32,500 bases of DNA from Streptomyces sp. CT34 (lineage in GTDB: Bacteria; Actinomycetota; Actinomycetes; Streptomycetales; Streptomycetaceae), in contig NZ_KN708638.1 of assembly GCF_000805335.1 (NCBI RefSeq), forward strand, positions 1,183,612 through 1,216,111, read 5' to 3'. The position numbers were made by a program, and so were the translations under genes. Below are positions 8,102 through 15,875 of the stretch, in pieces; position 1 is the first letter of the stretch, and the number at the start of each line of letters is the position of its first letter. Under the pieces are notes generated by a model. The model was not told where the DNA came from and did no database searches. It worked only from the letters and a program-made list of their open reading frames with translations.

Positions 8102-8728
8102 TCAGTCCTCCTCGGCGAGGATCAGATACAGCTCCTTGCGGGCCTTGTTGACCACCGCCATGGCCTTCTCCCGCTGTTCGGGACTGCCGGTGGCCCACAC
8201 CTGGCGGAACGCCTCGACCAGGCCGCCGCCCGCCTTGCGTATCTCGTTCATGGCCTCCCAGTCGACACCGCGGCCGGCGTCCTCCCAGGGGGCGTCCGAG
8301 CCGCTGTCGGCTTCGGCGCGGCCGGCGTCGGTCAGCGAGAACAGCTTCTTGCCGCCCTCGCTGGCGCTGGTGATCAGCCCCTCGTCCTCCAGCAGTTGCA
8401 GGGTCGGGTAGACCGAGCCGGGGCTGGGCTTCCAGGCGCCGCCGCTGCGCTCGGCGATCTCCTGGATCATCTCGTAGCCGTGCATCGGGCGGTCCTTGAG
8501 GAGCGCCAGTATCGAGGCCCGCACATCGCCGCGCCGCGCCCGGCCGCGCGGGCCGCCGCGCCCCCGGCCGCCACCGAAGGGCGGGCCGCCGAACGGCGGG
8601 GCGCAGCCGCCGAAGGCGGAGCGCCGGCGCTCGAAGCCGCCGCCGAACTCCCCCCGGCCGCCGCGCCCTTGGGGACCGCAGTGCTCGTGCCGGCGCTCAT
8701 GGCCGTGTTCGTGTCCGTGGGAACGCAT
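8102..8728 (-). CDS. PadR-family transcriptional regulator with His/Gly-rich N-terminal extension
   Basis: The protein has 208 residues. The PadR winged helix spans about 68-140 (ASILALLKDRPMHGYEMIQE, GSVYPTLQLLEDEGLI, GKKLFSLTDAGR). A C-terminal helical dimerisation segment includes REKAMAVVNKARKELYLIL. The first 65 residues are unusual: MRSHGHEHGHERRHEHC puts six histidines and a cysteine in 17 residues, followed by a Gly/Arg/Phe-rich low-complexity stretch. The His-rich part looks able to bind Ni, Zn or Cu. ATG 8728 was chosen because GAGGGGGG precedes it. PadR proteins usually repress themselves and a neighbour; the divergent gene is a PhzF protein, and TCGTTGA repeats lie between them. 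Confidence 0.88.
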   Translation of the reverse strand: MRSHGHEHGHERRHEHCGPQGRGGRGEFGGGFERRRSAFGGCAPPFGGPPFGGGRGRGGPRGRARRGDVRASILALLKDRPMHGYEMIQEIAERSGGAWKPSPGSVYPTLQLLEDEGLITSASEGGKKLFSLTDAGRAEADSGSDAPWEDAGRGVDWEAMNEIRKAGGGLVEAFRQVWATGSPEQREKAMAVVNKARKELYLILAEED

Positions 8729-8749
8729 GATGACGTCCCCCCTCTCTGT

Positions 8750-8815
8750 TCGTTGATCGTTCACTTGTTATCGCTCGCCATCGTTGACCGATCGCGATGC
8801 CTCAACGATATATCG
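8750..8815. promoter_or_regulatory. Candidate PadR operator region with repeated TCGTTGA sites
   Basis: TCGTTGA occurs at 8750-8756 and 8781-8787, and inverted (TCAACGA) at 8802-8808. The last two extend to ATCGTTGA/TCAACGAT with 14 bp between. A perfect 10-bp palindrome CGATATATCG lies at 8806-8815. The cluster sits just upstream of padR and is much richer in A/T than its surroundings, as expected of an autoregulated PadR promoter. Confidence 0.6.
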
Positions 8816-8901
8816 GGACTGTTCGTCGAGCAAGGCTCCGGGTCCAATTTTTCGAGATTGGCCTTGGCCTGCGGCTTTGCGCCGCTCCTACGCTCCCGGC
8901 C

Positions 8902-9723
8902 ATGAGGATTCGCATCGTCGACGCCTTCAGTGAGCGTCCGTTCGCCGGCAACCCCGCGGGGGTCGTCCTGCTCGACTCCGACACCTTCCCGAACGACACC
9001 TGGCTCCAGCAGGTCGCCGCGGAGGTCAACCTCTCCGAGACCGCCTTCGCGCATCCGCTGCCCCAAGGCGGCGACGCCGACTGGGCGTTGCGCTGGCTCA
9101 CCCCCGCCGCCGAGGTCGATATGTGCGGCCACGCGACCCTGGCCACCGCGCACGTCCTGCACACCACCGGGACGGCCACCGGCACCGTCCGCTTCCGCAC
9201 CCGCAGCGGCGTGCTGATCACGACGACCGACGGCAGCGGCTCGATCACGATGGACTTCCCGACCGCCCCGCTGATCCCCGTGGAGGTGCCCGGCCCGGTC
9301 GCCGAGGCGCTCGGCGCCGAGATCCGCTCCGCCCACGACACCGGGCCGAACGTCGGCGACCTGCTCGTCGAGCTGGCCGACGAGAAGACCGTGCGGGCCC
9401 TGTCACCGGACTTCAGGGCGCTGGCCCGGCGCGGCGGGCGCGGCGTGATCGCCACCGCGCCCGCCGAGGACCCCGCCGCCGGCTACGACTTCGTCTCCCG
9501 CGGCTTCTTCCCCTACGTGGGCATCGACGAGGACCCGGTGACGGGCAGCGCGCACACCGCGCTCGCCCCGTTCTGGTCGGCCCGCCTGGGCCGCGATGCC
9601 CTGGTCGGCCTCCAGGGCGGCGCCCGTACCGGCTTCGTACGGACCGAGCTGCGCGGCGACCGTACGCTGCTGACCGGTTCGGCGGTGACCGTCATCGACG
9701 GCGAGCTGCTGGCCACCGGCTGA
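8902..9723 (+). CDS. PhzF-family isomerase/epimerase
   Basis: The protein has 273 residues, full length for PhzF-like proteins with two diaminopimelate-epimerase-like lobes. Visible motifs: FAGNPAGVVLLD at 14-25; NLSETAF with E46 at the position of the catalytic glutamate of PhzF; DMCGHATLA (G76, H77); and EDPVTGSAHTAL with D211 near 210-221. The founding PhzF isomerises trans-2,3-dihydro-3-hydroxyanthranilate in phenazine synthesis, but no phenazine genes are nearby, so this is a general PhzF-fold enzyme of unknown substrate. ATG 8902 agrees with the family start (MRIRIVDAF) but lacks a clear ribosome site. It is divergent from padR and probably controlled by it. Confidence 0.9.
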   Translation: MRIRIVDAFSERPFAGNPAGVVLLDSDTFPNDTWLQQVAAEVNLSETAFAHPLPQGGDADWALRWLTPAAEVDMCGHATLATAHVLHTTGTATGTVRFRTRSGVLITTTDGSGSITMDFPTAPLIPVEVPGPVAEALGAEIRSAHDTGPNVGDLLVELADEKTVRALSPDFRALARRGGRGVIATAPAEDPAAGYDFVSRGFFPYVGIDEDPVTGSAHTALAPFWSARLGRDALVGLQGGARTGFVRTELRGDRTLLTGSAVTVIDGELLATG

Positions 9724-9773
9724 CCCGCCACGACGCCCGGCGGACGCCCGGCGGACCGCTCCCGGTACGCGAA

Positions 9774-9801
9774 GGGGCGGGAGCCCCAACGCCCCCGCCC
9801 C
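9774..9801. terminator. Terminator hairpin between phzF-like and CPBP genes
   Basis: GGGGCGGG (9774-9781) and CCCGCCCC (9794-9801) form a perfect 8-bp stem with a 12-nt loop. An overlapping alternative pairs GCTCCC (9758-9763) with GGGAGC (9779-9784). Just before it, GACGCCCGGCG is duplicated in tandem (9732-9753). Confidence 0.5.
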
Positions 9802-9822
9802 GCCCGTCCGTTCACCCGGCGC

Positions 9823-10665
9823 TCACCCCGTGGGCAGCCACCCCACGTGCCCCGCGAGCAGCGCATAGCCCAGGAACGCCACGGTGTCGATCAGGGCGTG
9901 CGCGGCGACCAGCGGCCCGACCCGGCCCCACCGCCGGTACAGCAGGGCGAAGACCACACCCATCACCATGTTGCCGAAGAAGCCGCCGATGCCCTGGTAG
10001 AGGTGGTACGAACCGCGCAGCACCGAACTGGCCGCCACCGCGGCCACCGGCGTCCAGCCCAGCTGCCCCAGTCTGCGCAGCAGGTAACCGACGACGATGA
10101 CCTCCTCCAGGACGGCGTTCTGCACCGCGGAGGCGATCAGCACCGGGATCTTCCACCACACATCGGGCAGCGCTTCGGCCACCACCGTCAGATTGAATCC
10201 GGCCGCCCGCGCGCCCAGATAGAGCAGCAGACCGCTGCCCCCGATGACGGCCGCCAGCGCGGCGCCCCTGCCCAGGTCGAATCCCGGCCGCCGCCGGTCG
10301 AAGCCGATCGCACGCAGCCCGCCGGCCCGTTCCCGCAGCAGCAGATGCGCCACCAGCACGACGGGGACCAGCGCGGTCGCGATACCGAACAGCTGCCAGG
10401 CGAGATCCAGCCACGGCCGGCCGGGCGCATGCGAGGCGTTCATCGTCGCCGCCTGGTGCTTGAGGCCGCCGGGCTTGGTCACCGACCCGATGAAGCTGAT
10501 GAGCGCCGACACCGCGCTGGCCCCCAGGGAGAGCGCCAGCACGATCAGCGTCTCGTTCCGCAGCACCCGCCGGGGCGGCTCGCCGGCCGCCTCCCGGGAA
10601 CGCCCCGAACCGGACCCTTCGCCTGGAACGTCCGCGTCCGCCACGGGACTTGTATCCGACTGCAA
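9823..10665 (-). CDS. CPBP-family intramembrane metalloprotease
   Basis: The protein has about 280 residues: a polar N-terminus of about 35, then about seven membrane segments. The CPBP (Abi) core is visible as QNAVLEEVIVVGYLLRRL (paired glutamates), SSVLRGSYHLYQG with its histidine, and AAHALIDTVAFLGYALL with a second histidine, the usual metal and catalytic residues of Rce1-like proteases. The arginine of the common EExxxR motif is valine here. The start is a TTG at 10665, chosen because GGAGGAAAGCC sits directly before it; a TTG seven codons upstream lacks this. CPBP proteins process prenylated or small peptide substrates in the membrane; the substrate is unknown. It is divergent from the SBP-VWA gene. 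Confidence 0.87.
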   Translation of the reverse strand: MQSDTSPVADADVPGEGSGSGRSREAAGEPPRRVLRNETLIVLALSLGASAVSALISFIGSVTKPGGLKHQAATMNASHAPGRPWLDLAWQLFGIATALVPVVLVAHLLLRERAGGLRAIGFDRRRPGFDLGRGAALAAVIGGSGLLLYLGARAAGFNLTVVAEALPDVWWKIPVLIASAVQNAVLEEVIVVGYLLRRLGQLGWTPVAAVAASSVLRGSYHLYQGIGGFFGNMVMGVVFALLYRRWGRVGPLVAAHALIDTVAFLGYALLAGHVGWLPTG

Positions 10666-10792
10666 GGCTTTCCTCCACTTCTGCAATACCGCCTCTCCGC
10701 CGCCACCGCACCGCTAGGGTCTCGAAAGCAGTTCCGAAGATCGCGCGCGACAGGCCGGGGACGGGCGCCATCCACGTGGCGCGGTGACGTCC

Positions 10793-10825
10793 CCATCGAT
10801 CCCGATGGAGATCCGGAAGTCCGGA
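10793..10825. promoter_or_regulatory. Two adjacent palindromes in the leader of the SBP-VWA gene
   Basis: CCATCG-ATCC-CGATGG (10793-10808) is followed by TCCGGA-AG-TCCGGA (10812-10825), itself a palindrome made of palindromic halves. They end 29 bp before the ATG at 10855. They may be protein-binding sites or a structured leader; no regulator is identified. Confidence 0.4.
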
Positions 10826-10854
10826 CTCCGAGTATCAGGAGAGGCGCTACCGCA

Positions 10855-12645
10855 ATGGGACATCACAGCTTGCCCGACGACTCCGCGGCGACGGGCACGG
10901 GGGCCCGGCCCCGGCCCCGGCCCCGCCGCCGCACCGTCACCATCGCCACCGCCGTCGCCCTCGCCGTCGCCGCCGGCTCCGTCGTGGCACTGCGCAGCGA
11001 TCTGCTCCCCTTCGGCACGCCGTGCGGCGGCAGCTCCGTGGAGGTCAACGTGGTCGCCTCCCCGGACATCGCCCCGGCGCTGGACACGGTGGCCAAGAAG
11101 GCCCGCGACGACGCGACGCGCACCGACGGCAAATGCCTGGACGTCAGGGTGCACGCCCGGCCCGCCAACGAGGTCGCCGACTCCCTCGGCCAGCGACCGG
11201 CCAGCCCTGAGTTCCAGGTCTGGATACCCGATTCGAGCCTGTGGGTGGAACGGGTCGCCGACGAGGGCGGATCGTCCCTGACCACCGCCGGCACCATCGC
11301 CTCCTCCCCGATCACGCTGGGCGCCGTCCCCTCCGCGGCCAAGGCCCTGGGCTGGCCGGGGAAGACCTACACCTGGGCCGCCCTCACCCGGGCCGCGACC
11401 TCCGGCTCCGCGCTGCGCCTGGGCGTCGCCGACCCCACCCGCAGCGCCACCGGGCTCCTGGCACTGGCCCGTACCGACGCCGCCAACCACAAGGAGGCGA
11501 AGGACGGCGACGAGGCCGCCGGCCGCACCGCCGCCACCGCCGAACTGCTCTACGAGCGGGTCGCGGACGGCGACCGCCAAGCACTCGCCACCCTGCCGCG
11601 CGACGACTCCGCCGCCGAGCAGCGCAATCCGCGCCGCAACCAGGCGCTGCTGCTCTCCGAGCAGGCCGCGTACGCCCACAACACCACGGCCGGCGGTCCC
11701 ACCCTCGATCTCCTCTACCCCGAGGACGGCGCCGCCCAGCTCGACTACCCGTACACCCTGGTGAACAACGAGGAGCTGACCGCCGACCAGAGCCGCGCCG
11801 CCAACCGCTTCATGACGCTCCTCGACGACACCGACGGCCAGCGCACCCTGCGCGGCCACGGCTTCCGGTCCGGCAACGGCACCCCCGACCCGAAACCGAT
11901 CGGCGCGGCAGGCGGGCGCGGACCGCAGCCGTACGCCGCCGCCCCCGCCGACCCGCCGCCGGTCAGGGAACTCAAGGCGCTGCTGGGCATGTGGACCGTC
12001 ACGGTGCACAGCACCCGCATCACCACGGCCGTGGACGTCTCCGCGGCAACGGCCCTGCCGGTCCCCGGCAAGGGCGGCCGGTCCCGGCTGGACCTCGCCA
12101 AGGACTCCCTGCTCCAGACGCTGAACACCTTCACACCCGACGACGAGGTCGGACTGTGGAAGTTCGCCGCCTACCTGGACGGCACCAAGGACTACGTGGA
12201 GCTGTCGCCCACCGGCCGGCTCGGCGACCGCGGCGCGACCGGCGGCACCCACCGCGACGAACTCGCCACCGCCTTACGGTCGCTGACCCCGGTGCCCCGC
12301 GCCGCCGGCCTGTACGACACCATGCTCGCCGCGTACCGGCAGGCCCGTGCCACGTATGCGAGCGGGAAGTTCAACGCCCTGGTCATCGTCACCGACGCCG
12401 CCCACGACGACTCCGGCGGCATCGGCCAGGACACACTGGTCGCCGATCTGGAGCGGCTCTCCGACACCGAGCGGCCGGTGCCGCTGATCGCCGTCGCGAT
12501 CGGACCGAACGCGGACCAGGCGGCGCTGGACCGGATGGTGTCCCCGACCGGCGGCTCCGCGCACCTCGTCGGCGACCCGTCGCAGCTCCGCCAAGTGATC
12601 CTCAAGGCCCTCACGGCGGCGGGCAGCCACGGACCACACCACTAG
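10855..12645 (+). CDS. Membrane-anchored solute-binding-like/von Willebrand A protein with a TTA codon
   Basis: The protein has 596 residues. A basic cytoplasmic N-terminus (RPRPRPRRR) leads into one membrane anchor (about 28-46), then an extracellular substrate-binding-like region (about 60-350: VEVNVVASPDIAPALDTVAKK, FQVWIPDSSLWVERV, LGVADPTRSATGLLAL), then a von Willebrand A domain (about 370-590). In that domain the MIDAS motif DxSxS reads D394-V-S396-A-A398, so the last serine is lost, while later features such as VIVTDAAHDD remain. The domain order matches extracellular SBP-VWA proteins seen in actinomycetes, whose role is unknown. Codon 474 (12274-12276) is TTA, rare in Streptomyces and read by the developmental tRNA bldA, which suggests timed translation. 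ATG 10855 follows AGGAGAGG by about 11 bp. Confidence 0.85.
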   Translation: MGHHSLPDDSAATGTGARPRPRPRRRTVTIATAVALAVAAGSVVALRSDLLPFGTPCGGSSVEVNVVASPDIAPALDTVAKKARDDATRTDGKCLDVRVHARPANEVADSLGQRPASPEFQVWIPDSSLWVERVADEGGSSLTTAGTIASSPITLGAVPSAAKALGWPGKTYTWAALTRAATSGSALRLGVADPTRSATGLLALARTDAANHKEAKDGDEAAGRTAATAELLYERVADGDRQALATLPRDDSAAEQRNPRRNQALLLSEQAAYAHNTTAGGPTLDLLYPEDGAAQLDYPYTLVNNEELTADQSRAANRFMTLLDDTDGQRTLRGHGFRSGNGTPDPKPIGAAGGRGPQPYAAAPADPPPVRELKALLGMWTVTVHSTRITTAVDVSAATALPVPGKGGRSRLDLAKDSLLQTLNTFTPDDEVGLWKFAAYLDGTKDYVELSPTGRLGDRGATGGTHRDELATALRSLTPVPRAAGLYDTMLAAYRQARATYASGKFNALVIVTDAAHDDSGGIGQDTLVADLERLSDTERPVPLIAVAIGPNADQAALDRMVSPTGGSAHLVGDPSQLRQVILKALTAAGSHGPHH

Positions 12646-12721
12646 GCCCCGTCCGGCTCGCTCCACCGCGGCACGACGCAACCGGGCCGCCGCGGCCGGC
12701 CGCACCGCACACGGCGGGATC

Positions 12722-12910
12722 ACCGCGCAGAGCCGGTCCGGCGGGGCGTTCGCCACGCCGTGTCCCCGCGTACGGGTCGGCACCTACGACTACCGCCTGG
12801 ACGTCACCGTCGACGTCGAGGGCATCAGCGCCGACGGCACCCCGGCGGCCGGCCCGGAAGTCCGCACCGACTGCGGCACCGGCGTGAGCCGAGGCCCGCG
12901 CACGGCCCGG
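12722..12910 (+). pseudogene. Possible coding remnant without a start codon
   Basis: One frame here reads CPRVRVGTYDYRLDVTVDVE, then GISADGTPAAGPEVRTDCGT, with almost every codon ending in G or C and a normal residue mix. This is what a true streptomycete exon-like stretch looks like, yet there is no ATG, GTG or TTG start upstream between the VWA stop and this point. The frame differs from that of the VWA gene and then runs antisense into the glutamate-cysteine ligase gene. It may be the 3' remnant of a deleted gene, or a C-terminal extension of the VWA protein displaced by a frameshift. I do not recognise the sequence. Confidence 0.4.
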
Positions 12911-14461
12911 TTACGCCCCCTCCGGCGCGGCGCGCCGCTGCGCCGGGACGGTGGGCTCGCCGACCGGCCAGGCCACCGGCCAGGTGTGCACCGGCTCCCC
13001 GGTGTGCATCAACTCGCCGTAGCGCCGGGTCATCGCGGCCAGTGCGGCCTCCCGCGCCAGGCCCTGCCGCCGCGCGTGGTGGAAGGCCGCGGCCTGCCAG
13101 GACGCGCCGTTCACCCGGCGGACGCAGCGGGCCTCGATGATGCCCAAGTAGTGGTCGCGGTCGGCCGGTTCAACGCCCCAGGCGTCCAGCCCGGCCGCCG
13201 CCAGGGGCAGCAGTTCCTGCCGTACCAGCCGTACGGCCGGTGTCTGGGCGATGCCGCCGGCCCGCCCGGACCGCGGCCAGCGCAGCACGGCGTCGATGCC
13301 GTGGCGGCAGGCGGCATCGAAGTTGCCGGCCGCGGCGGCGAACGGCAGCCGGGTCCACACCGGGCGGGGCTGGTCGGCCAGTGCGCGCACCAGGCCGTAG
13401 TAGAAGGCGGTGTTGGCGACGACGTCGGCGACGGTGGGGCCGGCCGGCAGGACCCGGTTCTCGACGCGGAGGTGCGCCACGCCGCCGGCGACGGCGTAGA
13501 CCGGGCGGTTCCATCGATAAATCGTTCCGTTGTGCAACACCAGTTCGGCAAGATCGGGCACGCCGCCCTCATCGAGGACGCGCAGCGGCTCCTGCGGCCC
13601 GCACAGCGGCAGCAGCGGCGGGAAGAACCGGAGATTCTCCTCGAACAGTTCGTCGACGGACTCGACCCAGCACTCGCCGAACCAGGTCCGGGGCCGCACA
13701 CCCTGCGCCTGGAGTTCGGGCACCCGGGTGTCGGTGGCCTGCTGGAAAACCGGCGGCCTCGACTCGCGCCACAGTTCCCGCCCGAAGAGGAACGGCGAGT
13801 TGGCGCCGACCGCGATCTGGACGGCGGCGATCGCCTGGGCCGCGTTCCAGACCGCGGCGAACCGGCCGGGCGTCACCTGGAGGTGCAGCTGGACGGAGGT
13901 GCACGCCGCCTCCGGCGCGATCGACGGCGAGCGGGACACCAGCCGCTCGACGCCCTCGATGTCGATGGCGAAGTCCTCCCCGCGGGCCGCCCGCATCTGC
14001 TCGTTGAGCAGCACATAGCGGTCGTTCGCGGAGAGGCTGGAGGCGGTGAGGTCACTGGCGTGCAGGGTCGGCAGGATGCCGATCATCACGATGCGGGCGG
14101 CCAGCTCGCGGGCCTTTCTTTCCGCATAGCCGAGGCCCGTGCGGAGTTCCTCGGCGAGCTGGTCCAGCACACGTCCGGACAATCGGTGCGGGGTGATGTT
14201 GACCTCGAGATTGCACTGGGCGAGTTCGGTCTGGAAATCACCGCTGGCGATGCGTTCCAGAACCTGTGAGTTCAGCATGCGCGGCAGCCCGTCGGCACCC
14301 GCGAGATTCAGCTCGATCTCCAGCCCCATGAGATTCCTGGGGCGATCGAACCGCTTCTCCGCCAGCATCCTGCGCAATCCCACAAGACAGTCGTGCAGCT
14401 TTCTTCGATAACGCTCCCGGTCCGCCAGGTCGATCCGGTCCGCAGCGACCTTCTCCCCCAT
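12911..14461 (-). CDS. Glutamate--cysteine ligase family (GCS2-type) enzyme
   Basis: The protein has 516 residues. NLMGLEIELNLAGADGLPRM near the N-terminus carries the GxExE-type metal/glutamate site of the glutamine-synthetase-fold ligases. LAQCNLEVNITPHRLSG, TSVQLHLQVTP and AQAIAAVQIAVGANSPFLFG are further family segments. Known members join L-glutamate to L-cysteine with ATP, as in glutathione synthesis or the EgtA step of ergothioneine synthesis. Streptomycetes make mycothiol instead of glutathione, and no egt genes or gshB lie near, so the real acceptor may differ. ATG 14461 follows GGAGGG by 8 bp. The long leader upstream (to about 15000) has no other gene. It is convergent with the SBP-VWA gene. 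Confidence 0.85.
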   Translation of the reverse strand: MGEKVAADRIDLADRERYRRKLHDCLVGLRRMLAEKRFDRPRNLMGLEIELNLAGADGLPRMLNSQVLERIASGDFQTELAQCNLEVNITPHRLSGRVLDQLAEELRTGLGYAERKARELAARIVMIGILPTLHASDLTASSLSANDRYVLLNEQMRAARGEDFAIDIEGVERLVSRSPSIAPEAACTSVQLHLQVTPGRFAAVWNAAQAIAAVQIAVGANSPFLFGRELWRESRPPVFQQATDTRVPELQAQGVRPRTWFGECWVESVDELFEENLRFFPPLLPLCGPQEPLRVLDEGGVPDLAELVLHNGTIYRWNRPVYAVAGGVAHLRVENRVLPAGPTVADVVANTAFYYGLVRALADQPRPVWTRLPFAAAAGNFDAACRHGIDAVLRWPRSGRAGGIAQTPAVRLVRQELLPLAAAGLDAWGVEPADRDHYLGIIEARCVRRVNGASWQAAAFHHARRQGLAREAALAAMTRRYGELMHTGEPVHTWPVAWPVGEPTVPAQRRAAPEGA

Positions 14462-15025
14462 CGAAGGGTCCCTCCTGCAGTGAACAGCCCGCGGCCACCG
14501 GCTGCTTGGGGCCGCCCCCGGCACCCCGGGGCACGCGCTACGGTCGATGATGCCCCGGCAATCTGATCGATAACGCCTCGCGGCCAGGACGGTACCGTTA
14601 CTCTGACGAGGACCGGGCGCCGGGCATTTTCCGCGGGCATACCTCCATGGCCAGCGCCCTCCGCAATTCGCTGGTAACAAACACCGACGTGATTCGGCCT
14701 ACCGCATCACCCAGGAATTACGAGGTGGCATCTTCCGACCTCGGCACAAAGCGGCGGAAACCACCCGGAGCAAGGGACCGGATTCTACCTTGCCGGAAAT
14801 CCGCAAGACGAGTAGCCGAAACACTTCCAGAACATATGTCGTATAAACTTCGCTGACGAGGCAGAGATTTGGCGCCGGCGTGGCGGTGTTCCGACCGGTA
14901 CTCCGGCACCGCTGCCGGCCGTGCCGGTCCGCAACCGCGGTCAGCCCTGCTCTGACCCCGCCCGCAGACAGCGACGTCCGCACTTCCCGGCTCCACCGTG
15001 TCTCCGAAGCGAGAGGCGACCCGCC
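14462..15025. other. 563-bp divergent intergenic region with an A/T-richer core
   Basis: This region separates the ligase gene (minus) from the unknown gene (plus). About 14,640-14,860 is clearly lower in GC than its surroundings (for example ACATATGTCGTATAAAC near 14830) and so may carry promoters. A perfect palindrome ACGGTACCGT lies at 14589-14598. A 69-codon plus-strand frame (14647-14856) exists but has no ribosome site and does not show the local codon pattern, so I do not call it a gene. Confidence 0.5.
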
Positions 15026-15610
15026 ATGCCGCTGCACATCCCGCCTGCCCCTGCGCCCGCCCTGCGCAGCATCCTCACCGCCCTCAGCTCCGCCACCGCC
15101 GTCCGCGACGCCCCCACCGCCTCGCTGCGCGCCCATCAGGGACCACTGAGCCCCGACCACCCGCTGCCGGTGCACGTCTGGGACGACATCAGCCAGGCCG
15201 GCCCGCCGCGCACCCGCCTCGCCGGCTGGCGCTTCCTGGTCCGCGGCGGGGAACGCGCCCTGGCGACCGCCGAGGCCCGGCTCACCGCGGACGGCTGGAC
15301 GTTCTCGCGCTTCTGCGACGGCCCCTATGTCGTCGCGACCGAACGGGCCCTTCAGCAGGCGGAGTCGCTCGCCGCGCCGTACCAGCCGCGGCTGCTGTCC
15401 GTCCCGGAGCTGTACATGCTCACCCTGTGGCTGCACCACGACATCACCGCGGACGGCGCCGACGGCATGCCCGCCCCCGGTGACCTCCTGGTGCCGCTGG
15501 CACCCGCACCGCCGGGGATCGCCCCGCACCTCCCGCAGCGCCTCGCCGACCTGCTCCCCCGCCTGGCCCGCCGCCTCGCCCCCACCCCGCTGCTCCGCGA
15601 ACCGGCCTGA
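15026..15610 (+). CDS. Conserved-looking protein of unknown function
   Basis: The 194-residue protein is soluble, with no signal peptide or membrane segment. It has three parts: a Pro/Ala-rich start, a central region with GWRFLVRGGERALATAEARL, DGWTFSRFCDGPYVVATERAL and ELYMLTLWLHHDITAD (given in part), and a Pro/Leu/Arg-rich tail LLPRLARRLAPTPLL. The central part looks like one small alpha/beta domain. GC at the third codon position is very high throughout, supporting a real gene. ATG 15026 follows GAGAGG by about 9 bp. I cannot assign a family. A strong hairpin after the stop indicates it forms its own transcription unit. Confidence 0.7.
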   Translation: MPLHIPPAPAPALRSILTALSSATAVRDAPTASLRAHQGPLSPDHPLPVHVWDDISQAGPPRTRLAGWRFLVRGGERALATAEARLTADGWTFSRFCDGPYVVATERALQQAESLAAPYQPRLLSVPELYMLTLWLHHDITADGADGMPAPGDLLVPLAPAPPGIAPHLPQRLADLLPRLARRLAPTPLLREPA

Positions 15611-15654
15611 CCGCCGCACCCCCTCGCACGCCCGCGCACCCCGCACCGCCGCCC

Positions 15655-15688
15655 TGCGCCCCGTGGCCCTTCCCGGCCGCGGGGCGCA
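15655..15688 (+). terminator. Strong 14-bp terminator hairpin
   Basis: TGCGCCCCGTGGCC (15655-15668) pairs with GGCCGCGGGGCGCA (15675-15688) around a 6-nt loop; one pair is a G-U wobble. It lies 45 bp after the stop of the unknown gene. No T tract. Confidence 0.7.
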
Positions 15689-15875
15689 CCGCGCTGCCCA
15701 CCCGCGCGGACCCGCCGCCGATACCACTCCCAACCCCCCGGGAGTCGTGCTCAATTGGGAGCAACCGCCCGCACGGGTGATGCGTCAGTATCGAGTGTGT
15801 ACCGCTGCTGCGAAATCCCTGCGGAAACACCTCCGTGGGGCAAGACTGGGACCGACATGAAACGGGGGAGCGGCC

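Noticed and set aside
8902..9723. Phenazine biosynthesis cluster suggested by the PhzF protein
   Set aside because: No phzA, B, C, D, E or G neighbours; PhzF-fold proteins are widespread isomerases.
14647..14856. A 69-codon plus-strand frame in the A/T-richer gap
   Set aside because: No ribosome site, codon use unlike its neighbours, no recognisable protein. More likely a promoter or leader region.
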